DNA from: Paenibacillus_AA sp045062745 | Lineage (GTDB): Bacteria; Bacillota; Bacilli; Paenibacillales; NBRC-103111 | Assembly (NCBI RefSeq): GCF_045062745.1 | Contig: NZ_JBJGED010000007.1 | Location: 1 to 64,000, forward strand | Direction of reading: 5' to 3' | DNA length: 64,000 bases | Shown: positions 53,237 to 61,521 of the stretch, in pieces | Layout: each line of letters starts with the position of its first letter | How positions within the stretch are numbered: the first letter of the stretch is position 1 | The notes under the pieces: model-generated | The model's database searches: none | What the model saw: the letters and a program-made list of their open reading frames with translations, nothing else | Told to the model about the DNA's origin: nothing | Translations under genes and position numbers: made by a program

Positions 53237-54124
53237 ATGGCAAATGAAAATGAGGCTTCAACCGCTGCAGCCGCTGCCGGGCTGCCCGCCTGGCGGTTCG
53301 TTCATACAGGCTTCGGTTCGCCTGCTTACAACATGGCGGTAGACGAGGCGATCTTGACCGCGCACAGCGAAGGACTCGTTCCCCCGACGGTCCGATTCTA
53401 CGGCTGGGACCCGCCGACGCTGTCGATCGGGTATTTCCAGAAGGCGGAGCAGGAGGTGGACTTCGAGGCGGTGGAGCGGAGCGGCGTCGGCTTCGTCCGC
53501 CGGGCGACCGGCGGGCGCGCGGTGCTGCACGACAAGGAGCTGACCTACAGCATCATCGTGTCGGAGAATTACCCCGGCATGCCGACGACGGTGAACGAAG
53601 CGTACCGGGTGCTGAGCGAAGGGCTCGTGCTCGGCTTCCGCAAGCTTGGCCTTCGCGCCGAGATGGTGAGCCTCGCCTCCGAGGAGGAGAAGCTCAAATA
53701 CTCGACCGCCGGGTCGGCGGCGTGCTTCGATTCGCCGTCCTGGTATGAGCTCGTCGTCGAGGGGCGCAAAGTAGCCGGCAGCGCCCAGACGCGGCAGAAG
53801 GGCGTCGTGCTCCAACACGGCTCCATTCTGCTCGAGCTGGACGTGGAACAGCTGTTCTCGCTCTTGCAGTTCTCGAGCGACAAGCTGCGGCGGCGCTTGA
53901 TGGACTCGTTCGCGAGCAAGGCGGTCGCCATCGGCGACGTGTGCCGGGCGATCGGACTGCCGCCGGTGACGCTGGCGCAGGCGGAGGCCGCCTTCCGGGC
54001 CGGCATCGCCGAAGGGCTCGGCATCGCGCTGGCGGACGGCGCGCTGACGCCTTACGAGCGGGAGCTCGCGGAGCGGCTCGCCCGCGAGCGGTACGGGCAC
54101 GACGACTGGAACCTGAAGCGGTAG
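53237..54124 (+). CDS. lipM: octanoyltransferase LipM
   Basis: 295 aa, BPL/LplA-like fold. GSPAYNMAVDEAI, RFYGWDPPTLSIGYFQ, RRATGGRAVLHDKELTYS and SAACFDSPSWYELVVEGRKV with the LipM catalytic cysteine (Cys163). It moves an octanoyl group from acyl carrier protein to GcvH, the first step of lipoate assembly. Bacillus subtilis also keeps lipM just downstream of gcvPB, so this is a conserved functional link with the glycine cleavage genes. Its last codons form the left arm of a 17-bp stem (54102-54118). Confidence 0.9.
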   Translation: MANENEASTAAAAAGLPAWRFVHTGFGSPAYNMAVDEAILTAHSEGLVPPTVRFYGWDPPTLSIGYFQKAEQEVDFEAVERSGVGFVRRATGGRAVLHDKELTYSIIVSENYPGMPTTVNEAYRVLSEGLVLGFRKLGLRAEMVSLASEEEKLKYSTAGSAACFDSPSWYELVVEGRKVAGSAQTRQKGVVLQHGSILLELDVEQLFSLLQFSSDKLRRRLMDSFASKAVAIGDVCRAIGLPPVTLAQAEAAFRAGIAEGLGIALADGALTPYERELAERLARERYGHDDWNLKR

Positions 54125-54147
54125 GCCGCCCTTCAGGTTCCAGTCGT
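54102..54147. terminator. convergent bidirectional hairpin lipM/dat
   Basis: ACGACTGGAACCTGAAG (54102-54118) pairs perfectly with CTTCAGGTTCCAGTCGT (54131-54147); loop holds the lipM stop. Neither side has a good T-run, so it may act as a mutual RNA barrier rather than a classical terminator. Stem overlaps the 3' end of lipM and touches the stop of dat. Confidence 0.6.
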
Positions 54148-54992
54148 TATTGCAGCGCATCGATTCGCCGCTGGAACGCTTCTTGCAGCCGGCGCGTAAT
54201 CGGTCCCGGCACACCGCGGCCGAAGGCAGCGCCGTCCACCCTGACGACAGGGGTGATCTCGGCCGACGTGCTCGAGATAAACACCTCGTCCGCCTCCCGC
54301 AGATGCTCGAGGTTTACCGCTTCCTCGACGCAAGGAATGTTCAGTTCCCTCGCGAGCTGCAGGACGACCATCCGCGTAATCCCGTGCAGAATCAAGTTGT
54401 TTGCCTGATGGGTGTACAGCGTCCCGTCCCGGACGACGAATACATTGGAGGAGCTGCTCTCCGTGACCATCCCCTCCCGATGGAAGATGACGTCCTGCAC
54501 GCCCATGTCGAGCGCCTCCTGCTTGGCCAGCACGTTCGGCAGCAGGTTCAGCGTCTTGATGTCGCAGCGAAGCCAGCGAATATCGGGGCAGGTATGTACT
54601 GCGATGCCTTGCTTCATCGACTCATACGGTCTCTCGAGCTCGGAGACATAGGCGATCAGCTCCGGCTGCGCCTTCGCGGGGAAAGCGTGATTCCGCGGCG
54701 CCGCGCCACGTGTAATCTGCATGTAGATCGTACCGTCCTTATTCAGCCCTTCCTCCCGAATGAGCCGCTTCAACTGCGCATCCAGCTGCTCCGTCGGGTA
54801 CGGCGGCTCGAGCCGCACTTCTCGCAAGCTTCGTTCCAGCCGGCGGTAGTGCGCTTCCGGTTCGAACAGAACGCCCCCGTACACTCGGATCATTTCATAG
54901 ACGCCGTCCCCGAACATATACCCGCGGTCCAAATAAGAAATCGCCGCCTCGCTGCGGTCGATAAGTTCATCGTTTCGTAATAATAGCTTCAT
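54147..54992 (-). CDS. dat: D-amino-acid transaminase
   Basis: 281 aa, class-IV aminotransferase. YLDRGYMFGDGVYEMIRVYGG opens the fold; catalytic Lys146 in IKTLNLLPNVLAKQEA matches Lys145 of the Bacillus D-amino-acid transaminase; ESSSSNVFVV binds PLP phosphate. It makes D-glutamate or D-alanine for peptidoglycan. GGGAGG precedes ATG 54992 by 10 nt, which rules against the longer start at 55031. A branched-chain or aminodeoxychorismate-lyase role is less likely given the Bacillus D-AAT-like context of the lysine. Confidence 0.85.
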   Translation of the reverse strand: MKLLLRNDELIDRSEAAISYLDRGYMFGDGVYEMIRVYGGVLFEPEAHYRRLERSLREVRLEPPYPTEQLDAQLKRLIREEGLNKDGTIYMQITRGAAPRNHAFPAKAQPELIAYVSELERPYESMKQGIAVHTCPDIRWLRCDIKTLNLLPNVLAKQEALDMGVQDVIFHREGMVTESSSSNVFVVRDGTLYTHQANNLILHGITRMVVLQLARELNIPCVEEAVNLEHLREADEVFISSTSAEITPVVRVDGAAFGRGVPGPITRRLQEAFQRRIDALQ

Positions 54993-55337
54993 GGATGTGT
55001 TTCCTCCCAAGATGTAAGTTTTGCCAATCACTAGAATTGGACAAATCGCTAGGTAAATTGTACACTAAATTTCCGACCTTTAGCAGGGTGCTGCCGGTTT
55101 AGCAAATTCAAGAAACAGAGCTTGATAGAGAAAATGCGAGAGAACGAGAATCTGCTTCTCAATATTTACCGAAATTCGAGACTGTCTCATTCGATACACA
55201 ATATATTGTATTGTATAATGATTTTCGCACACTATATATTGTGGTGAGCCCAGCACACCTTCAGATTCACTCTACATATCATAATGCTAGAAGAATGGCA
55301 AACATGTCAAAAGTACTATTTTTGGGAGGTTTTCGTT
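54993..55337. other. intergenic region between dat and nrdJ
   Basis: About 345 bases. It holds the NrdR-controlled promoter (55190-55244) and the leader of nrdJ. The stretch 55032-55185 shows no gene or clear structure. No cobalamin-riboswitch signature was seen. Confidence 0.6.
55190..55244 (+). promoter_or_regulatory. NrdR-box-controlled promoter of nrdJ
   Basis: Two NrdR boxes: ACACAATATATTGTAT (55196-55211) and ACACTATATATTGTGG (55229-55244), 33 bases start to start, three helical turns as expected for cooperative NrdR binding. A -10 TATAAT (55214-55219) lies between them, with a weak -35 TTCGAT (55190-55195) 18 bases upstream. NrdR would cover both the -35 edge and the start site and repress nrdJ when dATP is high. 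Confidence 0.9.
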
Positions 55338-57956
55338 GTGGAAACAGTGCAAGCGAAAAAGCGGTTGGAAGGCTTAAGCGAGAAAATATTCTTGGACCGG
55401 TATGCCATGAAGGATGCCGATACGAATAATACCAAAGTGGGCGATACCGTCCTCGTGCTGACCAAAGACGATCCGAAATTTCCGAGCAAGGACGTAGGGG
55501 AGGTTGTGGCTCGGCAAGGGCGCAGCGTCACCATCAAGCTGCGGAACGGAGAGCTGTTCGAATCCACAATCGAGAAATTGACCCTGAACGTTGAGCATAC
55601 GCCGGAGCAGCTCTGGGACCGCTTGGCTACCGCCATGGCTTCCGTCGAGACGACACCGGAGAAGAAGAAAGAATGGAAAGAGAAATTCAACTACATTCTC
55701 GAAGACTGGAAGCTCGTGCCGGGCGGCCGGATCGCGGCGGGAGCCGGGGCGAGCGACGAGCTGACGCTGTTCAACTGCTACGTTATCCCGTCCCCGCATG
55801 ACAGCCGCGGCGGCATCATGAGCACGCTGTCCGAGATGACCGAGATCATGTCGCGCGGCGGCGGCGTCGGGATCAACCTATCGTCCCTGCGGCCTCGCCG
55901 GTCCGTGGTGAAGGGCGTGAACGGCTCTTCCAGCGGCGCCGTATCGTGGGGCGGTCTGTTCAGCTATACGACCGGCTTGATCGAGCAGGGCGGCAGCCGC
56001 CGGGGCGCACTCATGCTCATGATCAACGACTGGCACCCGGATCTCGTCGACTTCATCACCGTCAAATCGACGATGGGCCAGATCACGAACGCGAACTTGT
56101 CCGTCTGCGTCAGCAACGCGTTCATGAAGGCCGTGAAGGAAGATCTCGATTGGGATCTCGTCTTCCCGGAAACGACCGATCCTACCTATAACGATACTTG
56201 GGACGGCGACTTGGCCAAGTGGCGCGCCGCGGGTAAGCCTGTCCGCACGTACCGCACGGTCAAAGCCCGCGAAGTGTGGCACACGATCATCGAATCGGCC
56301 TGGAAATCCGCCGAGCCAGGCGTCGTGTTCATGGAATACTACAACCAAATGTCCAATAGCTGGTACTTCAACCCGATCATCTGCACGAATCCGTGCGGCG
56401 AGCAAGGGCTGCCGGCTTGGGGCGTCTGCAACCTGTCGGCCGTGAATCTGTCCAAGTTCTACGACGAGAAGAACCACGATGTGGCATGGGCGGATCTCGG
56501 CAAAACGGTCCGCTACTCCGTGCGGTTCCTGGACAATGTCATCGACAAGACGCCTTACCATTTCGAAGAAAACCGGATTAACCAGCAAGGCGAACGCCGT
56601 GTCGGCCTGGGCACAATGGGTCTGGCCGAGTTGATGATCAAGCTGGAAATTCGCTACGGCAGTGCGGAATCGCTTGTGTTCCTCGATAAATTGTACGGCT
56701 TCATGGCCCGCGAGGCTTACCTGTCTTCGGCTGATATCGCCGGGGAGAAAGGGTCGTTCAAGCACTACAACCGCGAGAAGTTCCTGCAGAGCGGTTTCAT
56801 GAAGCAGATGGTGTCCACGTATCCGGAGGTAGGCGAGGCGATCACGAAGAAGGGCATCCGCAACGTAACGGTCATCACTCAGGCGCCTACGGGCAGCACG
56901 GGGACGATGGTCGGCACGTCGACCGGGATTGAGCCTTATTTCGCCTTCGAATACTTCCGCCAGAGCCGTCTGGGCTTCGACAAGCAATATGTGCCTATCG
57001 CGCAGGAGTGGAAGGATAAGCATCCGGATCAAGACTTGCCGGACTACTTCGTCACTTCGATGAGCCTGACGGCGCAGGATCACATCCGCGTACAGGCGGC
57101 AATCCAGAAGTGGGTCGACAGCTCGATCTCGAAAACGGCGAACGCGCCGCACGACTTCACGGTCGAAGAGACGAAAGAGCTGTATGAGTTGGCGTTCGAT
57201 CTGGGCTGCAAAGGCGTGACGATCTACCGCGACGGCAGCCGCGACGTGCAAGTGCTCTCCACCTCCAAAGAGGAGAAGAAGGAAGAGGCCGCACCGGCTC
57301 CGACTGCAGCACCATTGGCCGAGACATCGCCGGATGCTGATTCGAAGGAAGCGGCCGAGACGCAGCTCGCCGAGCTGTCCAGCACGCTGGCCGTGACCGT
57401 GGATGCGAAGACGCAGCAAGTATTCGACAAGCAGTACAAGCGCCGTCCGCAAATTCTGAAGGGTGCGACCTACAAGTTCAATACGCCGTTCGGCATGGCC
57501 TACATTACGATCAACGACATGGACGGCAGTCCGAGCGAGATTTTCCTGAATGTCGGCAAAGCCGGCTCCGACGTGTTCGCAATGTCCGAGGCGCTCGGCC
57601 GCGTCTGCTCCTTGTTCCTGCGCTACGGCGACCATGGCGACAAAGCGCAGCTGCTCATCAAGCACCTGAAGGGCATCGGCGGCTCCGGCGCGATCGGCTT
57701 CGGCCCGAACCGCGTCGAGTCGATCGCAGACGCCGTCGCGAAGGCGCTCGAGGCCCACATCGGCGAAGACGAGGACGATGCGTACGTCACGGCTACGCAG
57801 GAAGTGACCGCTACCGCTGAGAAGCCGACGTTCACGTACGCGGCCGTGTCCGAGAGCTCGTCGCTCGACCTGTGTCCGTCGTGCGGCACCGCCTCCCTCG
57901 TTAACTCCGAGGGGTGCAAGAACTGCACGAACTGCGGGTACAGCCGCTGCTCGTAA
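55338..57956 (+). CDS. nrdJ: adenosylcobalamin-dependent class II ribonucleotide reductase
   Basis: 872 aa. FNCYVIPSPHDSRGGIM, RGGGVGINLSSLRP, TNPCGEQGLPAWGVCNLSAV (substrate-site N-x-C-x-E triad) and GSRRGALMLM are class II features; C-terminal CPSCGTASLVNSEGCKNCTNCGYSRC is a Cys-rich tail for thioredoxin-linked re-reduction or a zinc ribbon. Reduces ribonucleotides using B12 and needs no oxygen. GTG 55338, with GGGAGG at about 55324, fits best. Regulated by NrdR (boxes upstream). An Ala/Glu/Pro-rich linker at about 655-700 joins the catalytic core to the C-terminal domain. Confidence 0.95.
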   Translation: METVQAKKRLEGLSEKIFLDRYAMKDADTNNTKVGDTVLVLTKDDPKFPSKDVGEVVARQGRSVTIKLRNGELFESTIEKLTLNVEHTPEQLWDRLATAMASVETTPEKKKEWKEKFNYILEDWKLVPGGRIAAGAGASDELTLFNCYVIPSPHDSRGGIMSTLSEMTEIMSRGGGVGINLSSLRPRRSVVKGVNGSSSGAVSWGGLFSYTTGLIEQGGSRRGALMLMINDWHPDLVDFITVKSTMGQITNANLSVCVSNAFMKAVKEDLDWDLVFPETTDPTYNDTWDGDLAKWRAAGKPVRTYRTVKAREVWHTIIESAWKSAEPGVVFMEYYNQMSNSWYFNPIICTNPCGEQGLPAWGVCNLSAVNLSKFYDEKNHDVAWADLGKTVRYSVRFLDNVIDKTPYHFEENRINQQGERRVGLGTMGLAELMIKLEIRYGSAESLVFLDKLYGFMAREAYLSSADIAGEKGSFKHYNREKFLQSGFMKQMVSTYPEVGEAITKKGIRNVTVITQAPTGSTGTMVGTSTGIEPYFAFEYFRQSRLGFDKQYVPIAQEWKDKHPDQDLPDYFVTSMSLTAQDHIRVQAAIQKWVDSSISKTANAPHDFTVEETKELYELAFDLGCKGVTIYRDGSRDVQVLSTSKEEKKEEAAPAPTAAPLAETSPDADSKEAAETQLAELSSTLAVTVDAKTQQVFDKQYKRRPQILKGATYKFNTPFGMAYITINDMDGSPSEIFLNVGKAGSDVFAMSEALGRVCSLFLRYGDHGDKAQLLIKHLKGIGGSGAIGFGPNRVESIADAVAKALEAHIGEDEDDAYVTATQEVTATAEKPTFTYAAVSESSSLDLCPSCGTASLVNSEGCKNCTNCGYSRCS

Positions 57957-58005
57957 TAAAAGACTGCAGCCGTCTGGGTTTGCCGGTGTTTGTGAGTTGT
58001 AACTA

Positions 58006-58060
58006 AAAATGTCGCTGATTTGAACATAAAATGTCGTTGAGTTTGAACATAAATGTCGCT
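58006..58060. repeat. short direct repeats, IS21-like element end
   Basis: Units AAAATGTCGCTGATTTGAACAT (about 58006-58027) and AAAATGTCGTTGAGTTTGAACAT (58028-58050), then partial AAATGTCGCT (58051-58060), in tandem. Multiple spaced repeats with an ATGTCG core are typical of IS21-family ends. No istA/istB genes are beside it, so this is a remnant; identification is inference. Confidence 0.45.
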
Positions 58061-58061
58061 G

Positions 58062-58090
58062 GCTCGTACCTTGATGGTACGGGCTTTTTT
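58062..58090 (+). terminator. intrinsic terminator after nrdJ
   Basis: GCTCGTACC (58062-58070) pairs with GGTACGGGC (58076-58084), one U-G pair, five-base loop, six T (58085-58090). Confidence 0.8.
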
Positions 58091-58115
58091 ATGTTTTTTG
58101 AGTTTACTGATTGGT

Positions 58116-58587
58116 TTTAAGATGAGACATTTTACTGGTGCGAAAAATGAGGCTAAAAGTGGAATTTATTTCGACGTTTTATTGGAAATGATGGCTGTAT
58201 TACTTCCTGACCTGCAAGCGGTCGCTGACTGCGCTAAAGTCATTTCCTTGTCCGCACGATTTGGAAGGGTATACACTGTGGCTGACGTAATAGATGGTTG
58301 GCGAGAGCATATGCAGCGCGCTGGAGGTTCGACAGGCATAGAAAAGGCGGCTCAGCTGATAGCACTGGAAAGACGTAGTGTTGGAGATCAAACATCGGTA
58401 GAAGAAGCGAATGCAAAACGGCTCATAGCCGAATATGAACGAATCACCTCTTGAACAGATTGAGAGGGACATCGAAGACCTGCTTTTTGAGATTCCAGTA
58501 GCGAATCAGCTCGTACCCGATTTGGGGTTTGGTAGATTCCTTCGCAAACGACCGGCGCCAGGGCTCCGACGGAGGCACGTTGGCTGA
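58116..58587 (+). pseudogene. IS110-family transposase remnant, frameshifted
   Basis: One frame (from about 58116 to the TGA at 58452-58454) reads VADVIDGWREHMQRAG, IEKAAQLIALERRSVG and NAKRLIAEYERI, matching the middle of IS110/Tnp_20 transposases; another frame from 58435 continues with LEQIERDIEDLLFEIPVANQ, the next IS110 block, before diverging. The break near 58440-58455 looks like a one-base frameshift. Both the catalytic N-terminal DEDD domain and most of the C-terminus are missing. Not functional. Confidence 0.65.
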
Positions 58588-58782
58588 ATAGAGAAGCGCG
58601 GCAGGGCCTGAATGGAACGCTTCGCGTCGATCGTCGTCGCGCCGCCGGCAGAGTCAGTGGGGCTGATGAGCTGCGGCAGGGTCTCGCTCGAGCGCTGCGC
58701 GTCGTCCGTCGCCGTTCGACGCAGAGGCACGCCAACATAAAGCTAAAGGGCTGGATAGGCACACATTAATAAGCAGGCGCTA
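58588..58782. other. GC-rich mosaic junction
   Basis: About 195 bases, much richer in GC than the sequence to its right. No gene, hairpin or repeat that I can support. Looks like a join between the IS110 remnant and foreign AT-rich DNA. Confidence 0.35.
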
Positions 58783-59001
58783 ATGCCTGCTTATTCTATT
58801 AATCAAAGTAACAATGTATATCAAGATAAAGTGATAAATGAAATTGTTGAGATAGATCAGCAGAAAAAAAGAGTAACAATGATGGAGTATTTTCGTCATA
58901 CTTGTGTTGCGATCCGTTGTGAAAATATTAGAAAATGCATTCAGAAAGTTAATGAACAACTGCTTAAACATGTGATCGCGCATGAACTGGCCCACTACTA
59001 A
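58783..59001 (+). other. small open frame with HExxH, uncertain
   Basis: 72 codons. Ends VIAHELAHY, containing the zinc-peptidase HExxH pattern, but stops directly after it and shows no ribosome binding site, so it is probably a fragment rather than a gene. AT-rich, unlike the backbone. Confidence 0.25.
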
Positions 59002-59162
59002 CGAAAGGATACGATCTGGAGTATGGTCGGCAGTCTGTATTTTCATTTAATGATAGAGCTATTCGTTTGTACACTAAGATTGGTTTTCAACAGGAAGGAA
59101 GCATAAAAGAGAGGAACAGTTATGGAATCGCATCAACTAAAAATGATAAAATAGATAATTAA
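59001..59162 (+). pseudogene. GNAT acetyltransferase C-terminal fragment
   Basis: The frame through 59007 reads GYDLEYGRQSVFSFNDRAIRLYTKIGFQQEGSIKER, which is the last strand and N-x-x-A-I-x-L-Y-x-x-x-G-F block of a GNAT enzyme. No start and no N-terminal acetyl-CoA site. It precedes an intact GNAT gene at 59315 by about 150 bases but is not the same sequence. Confidence 0.6.
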
Positions 59163-59314
59163 AGTGAAATATGTTTGACTGCAAATCGATTAATATAATT
59201 CCGAAAAGAGTGGTAAGCATGAAGTCATATATCAATTGGAGATATACGATCACCATCTACAAAAAAGTGATGAAAGGAGCGTGATAAATTAAAAAGAAAA
59301 AGGAGCAAAACGAA

Positions 59315-59758
59315 ATGATACAAAACAGAAAAGCAACCGTTAATGACTATGATATGATTATAAATATTTGGGAAAGATCGGTAATGGCCACTCATCATTT
59401 TTTGAGTTTCAAGGATAAAGAGGAAATCAAAAAAGAATTACCTATGTATTTTCCTCATCTTGATGTACGTCTCTGGTATACCGAAGACTCTATCATTGGT
59501 TTTACCGCCATCAATGAAAATCACTTGGAAGCACTATTTCTCGATCCCGATAAAATCGGTAAAGGGTATGGGAAACAAATTATGCAAATATGCATCAATG
59601 GTTTTGGGATCACGTCCGTTGATGTGAATAAACAAAATGAGAATGCGACAAGGTTTTACTTAAAAAGCGGTTTCGGAATAATCGGTGAAGATTTGACGGA
59701 TGGAGCAGGCCGCCCTTACCCCATTTTACATTTGAAATACAATGAACAGCAGAAGTAA
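59315..59758 (+). CDS. GNAT-family N-acetyltransferase
   Basis: 147 aa, normal for the family. SIIGFTAINENHLEALFLDPDKIGKGYGKQIM holds the beta4 strand and the pyrophosphate loop (GKGYGK), and DVNKQNENATRFYLKSGFGIIGE the C-terminal acceptor-side motif. Close to the YjdJ/YjaB type of small acetyltransferases; substrate not known. AAAGGAG about 9 nt before ATG 59315. AT-rich, likely acquired with its neighbourhood. Followed by a GAAA-tetraloop terminator. Confidence 0.85.
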   Translation: MIQNRKATVNDYDMIINIWERSVMATHHFLSFKDKEEIKKELPMYFPHLDVRLWYTEDSIIGFTAINENHLEALFLDPDKIGKGYGKQIMQICINGFGITSVDVNKQNENATRFYLKSGFGIIGEDLTDGAGRPYPILHLKYNEQQK

Positions 59759-59769
59759 TTCGTCTGTCC

Positions 59770-59796
59770 AGGCTGTCGAGAAATCGACAGCCTTTT
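59770..59796 (+). terminator. intrinsic terminator with GAAA loop
   Basis: AGGCTGTCGA (59770-59779), GAAA loop, TCGACAGCCT (59784-59793), TTTT. Perfect 10-bp stem. Confidence 0.85.
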
Positions 59797-60132
59797 AAAT
59801 AACTATTGAATATCTTTTTTGATAGCACACAGAAGTTTAATGATTTTGCAAGTCATAACGTTACATAACTAATTAGGTGATTCAACAATTCTGTTAGAGG
59901 AACATCGATGGAATGACGGTGGAACAAAAAAATCAAACGCGTAAAGTCAAACTCGAACAAACAAGCATTACTCTAATCATTAAGAAATGCTTTTTTGTTA
60001 GTTGAACCATTACGGGAACGATAGTTCAATGGTGATTCTCCAGCTACAGTCAGAGGATCCCTGTTTCTTTGAAGAATGGAGAGGAAAGTATAAGATCTTT
60101 CTCACTGGGCCTTTTCAACTTGTGACGAGGAG
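59797..60132. other. intergenic region with an orphan hairpin
   Basis: About 335 bases without a gene. AAGCATT (59963-59969) pairs with AATGCTT (59986-59992) followed by T, a short terminator-like hairpin whose upstream transcript is unknown. ACCATT/AATGGT repeats around 60006-60032 are too weak to interpret. Confidence 0.4.
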
Positions 60133-60141
60133 ATGGTATTT

Positions 60142-60657
60142 TTGCAGGAAACAATAGCGATTGATTTGGAAGAAGTGGCGCCCTTCAAAGCATTGGCAGT
60201 TAGAACGGGAATGACATCCGACAAGAGCGGGACGCGGGTGGCGTGGAGCAAGCTCACAGATCAGGTCCCGCTAGACGATGCTCGACTCACCGATGGGCCG
60301 TCAGCATATGTGTTTATTCCACAGGAGCAATGGAGCAAGAAGGTAGATACGCTTTGGGTCGGATTGGCGGTTCGTGAGTTTAGAGATGTACCGGATGGCA
60401 TCGAGACTTTGGAGGTAAACGGAGGGCTTTGTGTGAGCGCATCAGTCTACGGGAATGAGGCCCATATGTGGCGAGTATACGATGCGATATTTACATGGCT
60501 CGAGCAGTCACCTGATTATGAAATCGATCGGCGTGAAGGGGTACTCGGGATGGAGACAGTGCCGTTTGAACCGTTCAACGCTCTAACAATTCCTAATACT
60601 AAAATCGAAACCTTTAACTTTACAATGCTATACCCGGTTCGCAAGAAGTCGCCGTAG
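60142..60657 (+). CDS. GyrI-like / effector-binding-domain protein
   Basis: 171 aa if begun at TTG 60142, whose GAGGAG (60127-60132) is 9 nt upstream; the ATG at 60133 abuts that site and is unlikely. The body (TLWVGLAVREF..., VNGGLCVSASVYGNEAHMWRVYDAIFTWL, LYPVRK) resembles the stand-alone AraC effector-binding / GyrI-like fold that binds small molecules. No DNA-binding domain. Role unknown; the terminator at 60722 ends it. Confidence 0.6.
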   Translation: MQETIAIDLEEVAPFKALAVRTGMTSDKSGTRVAWSKLTDQVPLDDARLTDGPSAYVFIPQEQWSKKVDTLWVGLAVREFRDVPDGIETLEVNGGLCVSASVYGNEAHMWRVYDAIFTWLEQSPDYEIDRREGVLGMETVPFEPFNALTIPNTKIETFNFTMLYPVRKKSP

Positions 60658-60721
60658 ACTTCTACGAAGATTTTAATTCAATAAATCCGCAAAGGAGATT
60701 TCAACATCCGGTAAAAAGTAT

Positions 60722-60768
60722 AGGGCTGTGACAGGTTTGGAGCAAGTAGCCTGTTGCAGCCCTCTTTT
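60722..60768. terminator. intrinsic terminator
   Basis: AGGGCTGTGACAGG (60722-60735) pairs with CCTGTTGCAGCCCT (60750-60763), one internal mismatch region, then CTTTT. Shared by the converging genes on either side. Confidence 0.75.
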
Positions 60769-60788
60769 ACTCGTTTTTACCGTTCCTG

Positions 60789-61382
60789 TTATATAGATGT
60801 CATATTACGTTGAAGCGCAGCGCAAGCGAGAATGTCTTCTGTCGTGCGGATCCTGCCAATGCGCGGAAAGATGATCTTGCTCACGTGCTCATGTTCCGTT
60901 TCGCTGAAGCCAGTCATGGCATCGATCGCGAAAACCACCTGATATCCATGGGCAAAAGCTTCACGCGCTGTGGTATCTACACCGATCCCGGAAGCAATCC
61001 CGCAAAGCACGATTGTCGTGATGCCCCGCCGGCGCAACTGCTGATCCAAGTCTGTTCCATAAAACGCTCCCCATTGGCGTTTCGTAATCAGGTGATCGGT
61101 GTCGGTGACTCCGATCTCGGGTACGATCTCATCCCATCCCGGCACCAGATTTAAGGCTGGAGGGGCCTGATCTAGCAGCGGACGAGGCATATCTTTGAAG
61201 TCTTTCGTGGATACGCGAACAAGCCCGACAAAAGCGCCTGCCTCACGGAATGTTTGAACCATGGCGGCTGCGCGGCTGATGACTTGCTCCTTCGAATAAG
61301 GGGCATAGCTAGTTCCAAGCCAGTTTTGCAAGTCAATTACGATTAATGCCGTCTTAGGAAATTGAAACAACAAATCCTCCAA
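60789..61382 (-). CDS. isochorismatase-fold hydrolase lacking the catalytic cysteine
   Basis: 197 aa. TALIVIDLQN gives catalytic Asp17 and LITKRQWGAFYGTDL gives Lys101, but the third position, Cys in cysteine hydrolases of this fold, is Gly134 in ASGIGVDTTAREAF. Family members with glycine there (EntB/PhzD-type isochorismatases) hydrolyse vinyl ethers without a thiol nucleophile, so that chemistry is more likely than amidase activity. TTG start with GGAGGGTGAT upstream. Divergent from a TetR gene, whose product probably controls it. Confidence 0.8.
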   Translation of the reverse strand: MEDLLFQFPKTALIVIDLQNWLGTSYAPYSKEQVISRAAAMVQTFREAGAFVGLVRVSTKDFKDMPRPLLDQAPPALNLVPGWDEIVPEIGVTDTDHLITKRQWGAFYGTDLDQQLRRRGITTIVLCGIASGIGVDTTAREAFAHGYQVVFAIDAMTGFSETEHEHVSKIIFPRIGRIRTTEDILACAALQRNMTSI

Positions 61383-61420
61383 GATGGATCACCCTCCAAC
61401 TAAGAAATCGAGCACGCCCC

Positions 61421-61488
61421 TCACTTGACTCTGAGTATAAAAAATTTACGAGGGGTCAATTGACTCTGTGTTCATTATTTTGTACCAT
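61421..61488. promoter_or_regulatory. tetR promoter and repeated operator-like motif
   Basis: TCACTTGACTCTG (61421-61433) and TCAATTGACTCTG (61456-61468), 12 of 13 identical and 35 bases apart, lie between the divergent genes. The second copy contains the -35 TTGACT (61460-61465) of a promoter with -10 TACCAT (61483-61488), 17 bp apart. Binding of the TetR protein to both copies would repress it; this is inference. Confidence 0.45.
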
Positions 61489-61521
61489 GAGTTCAAAGGT
61501 GTCAAGAGGGGATACGTGAGA

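Noticed and set aside
55878..57758. 626-codon minus-strand frame opposite nrdJ
   Set aside because: nrdJ motifs are complete on the plus strand; the antisense has no motif.
58388..58762. 124-codon minus-strand frame right of nrdJ
   Set aside because: Arg/Ser-rich translation of a GC-rich junction, no start signal; overlaps the IS110 remnant.
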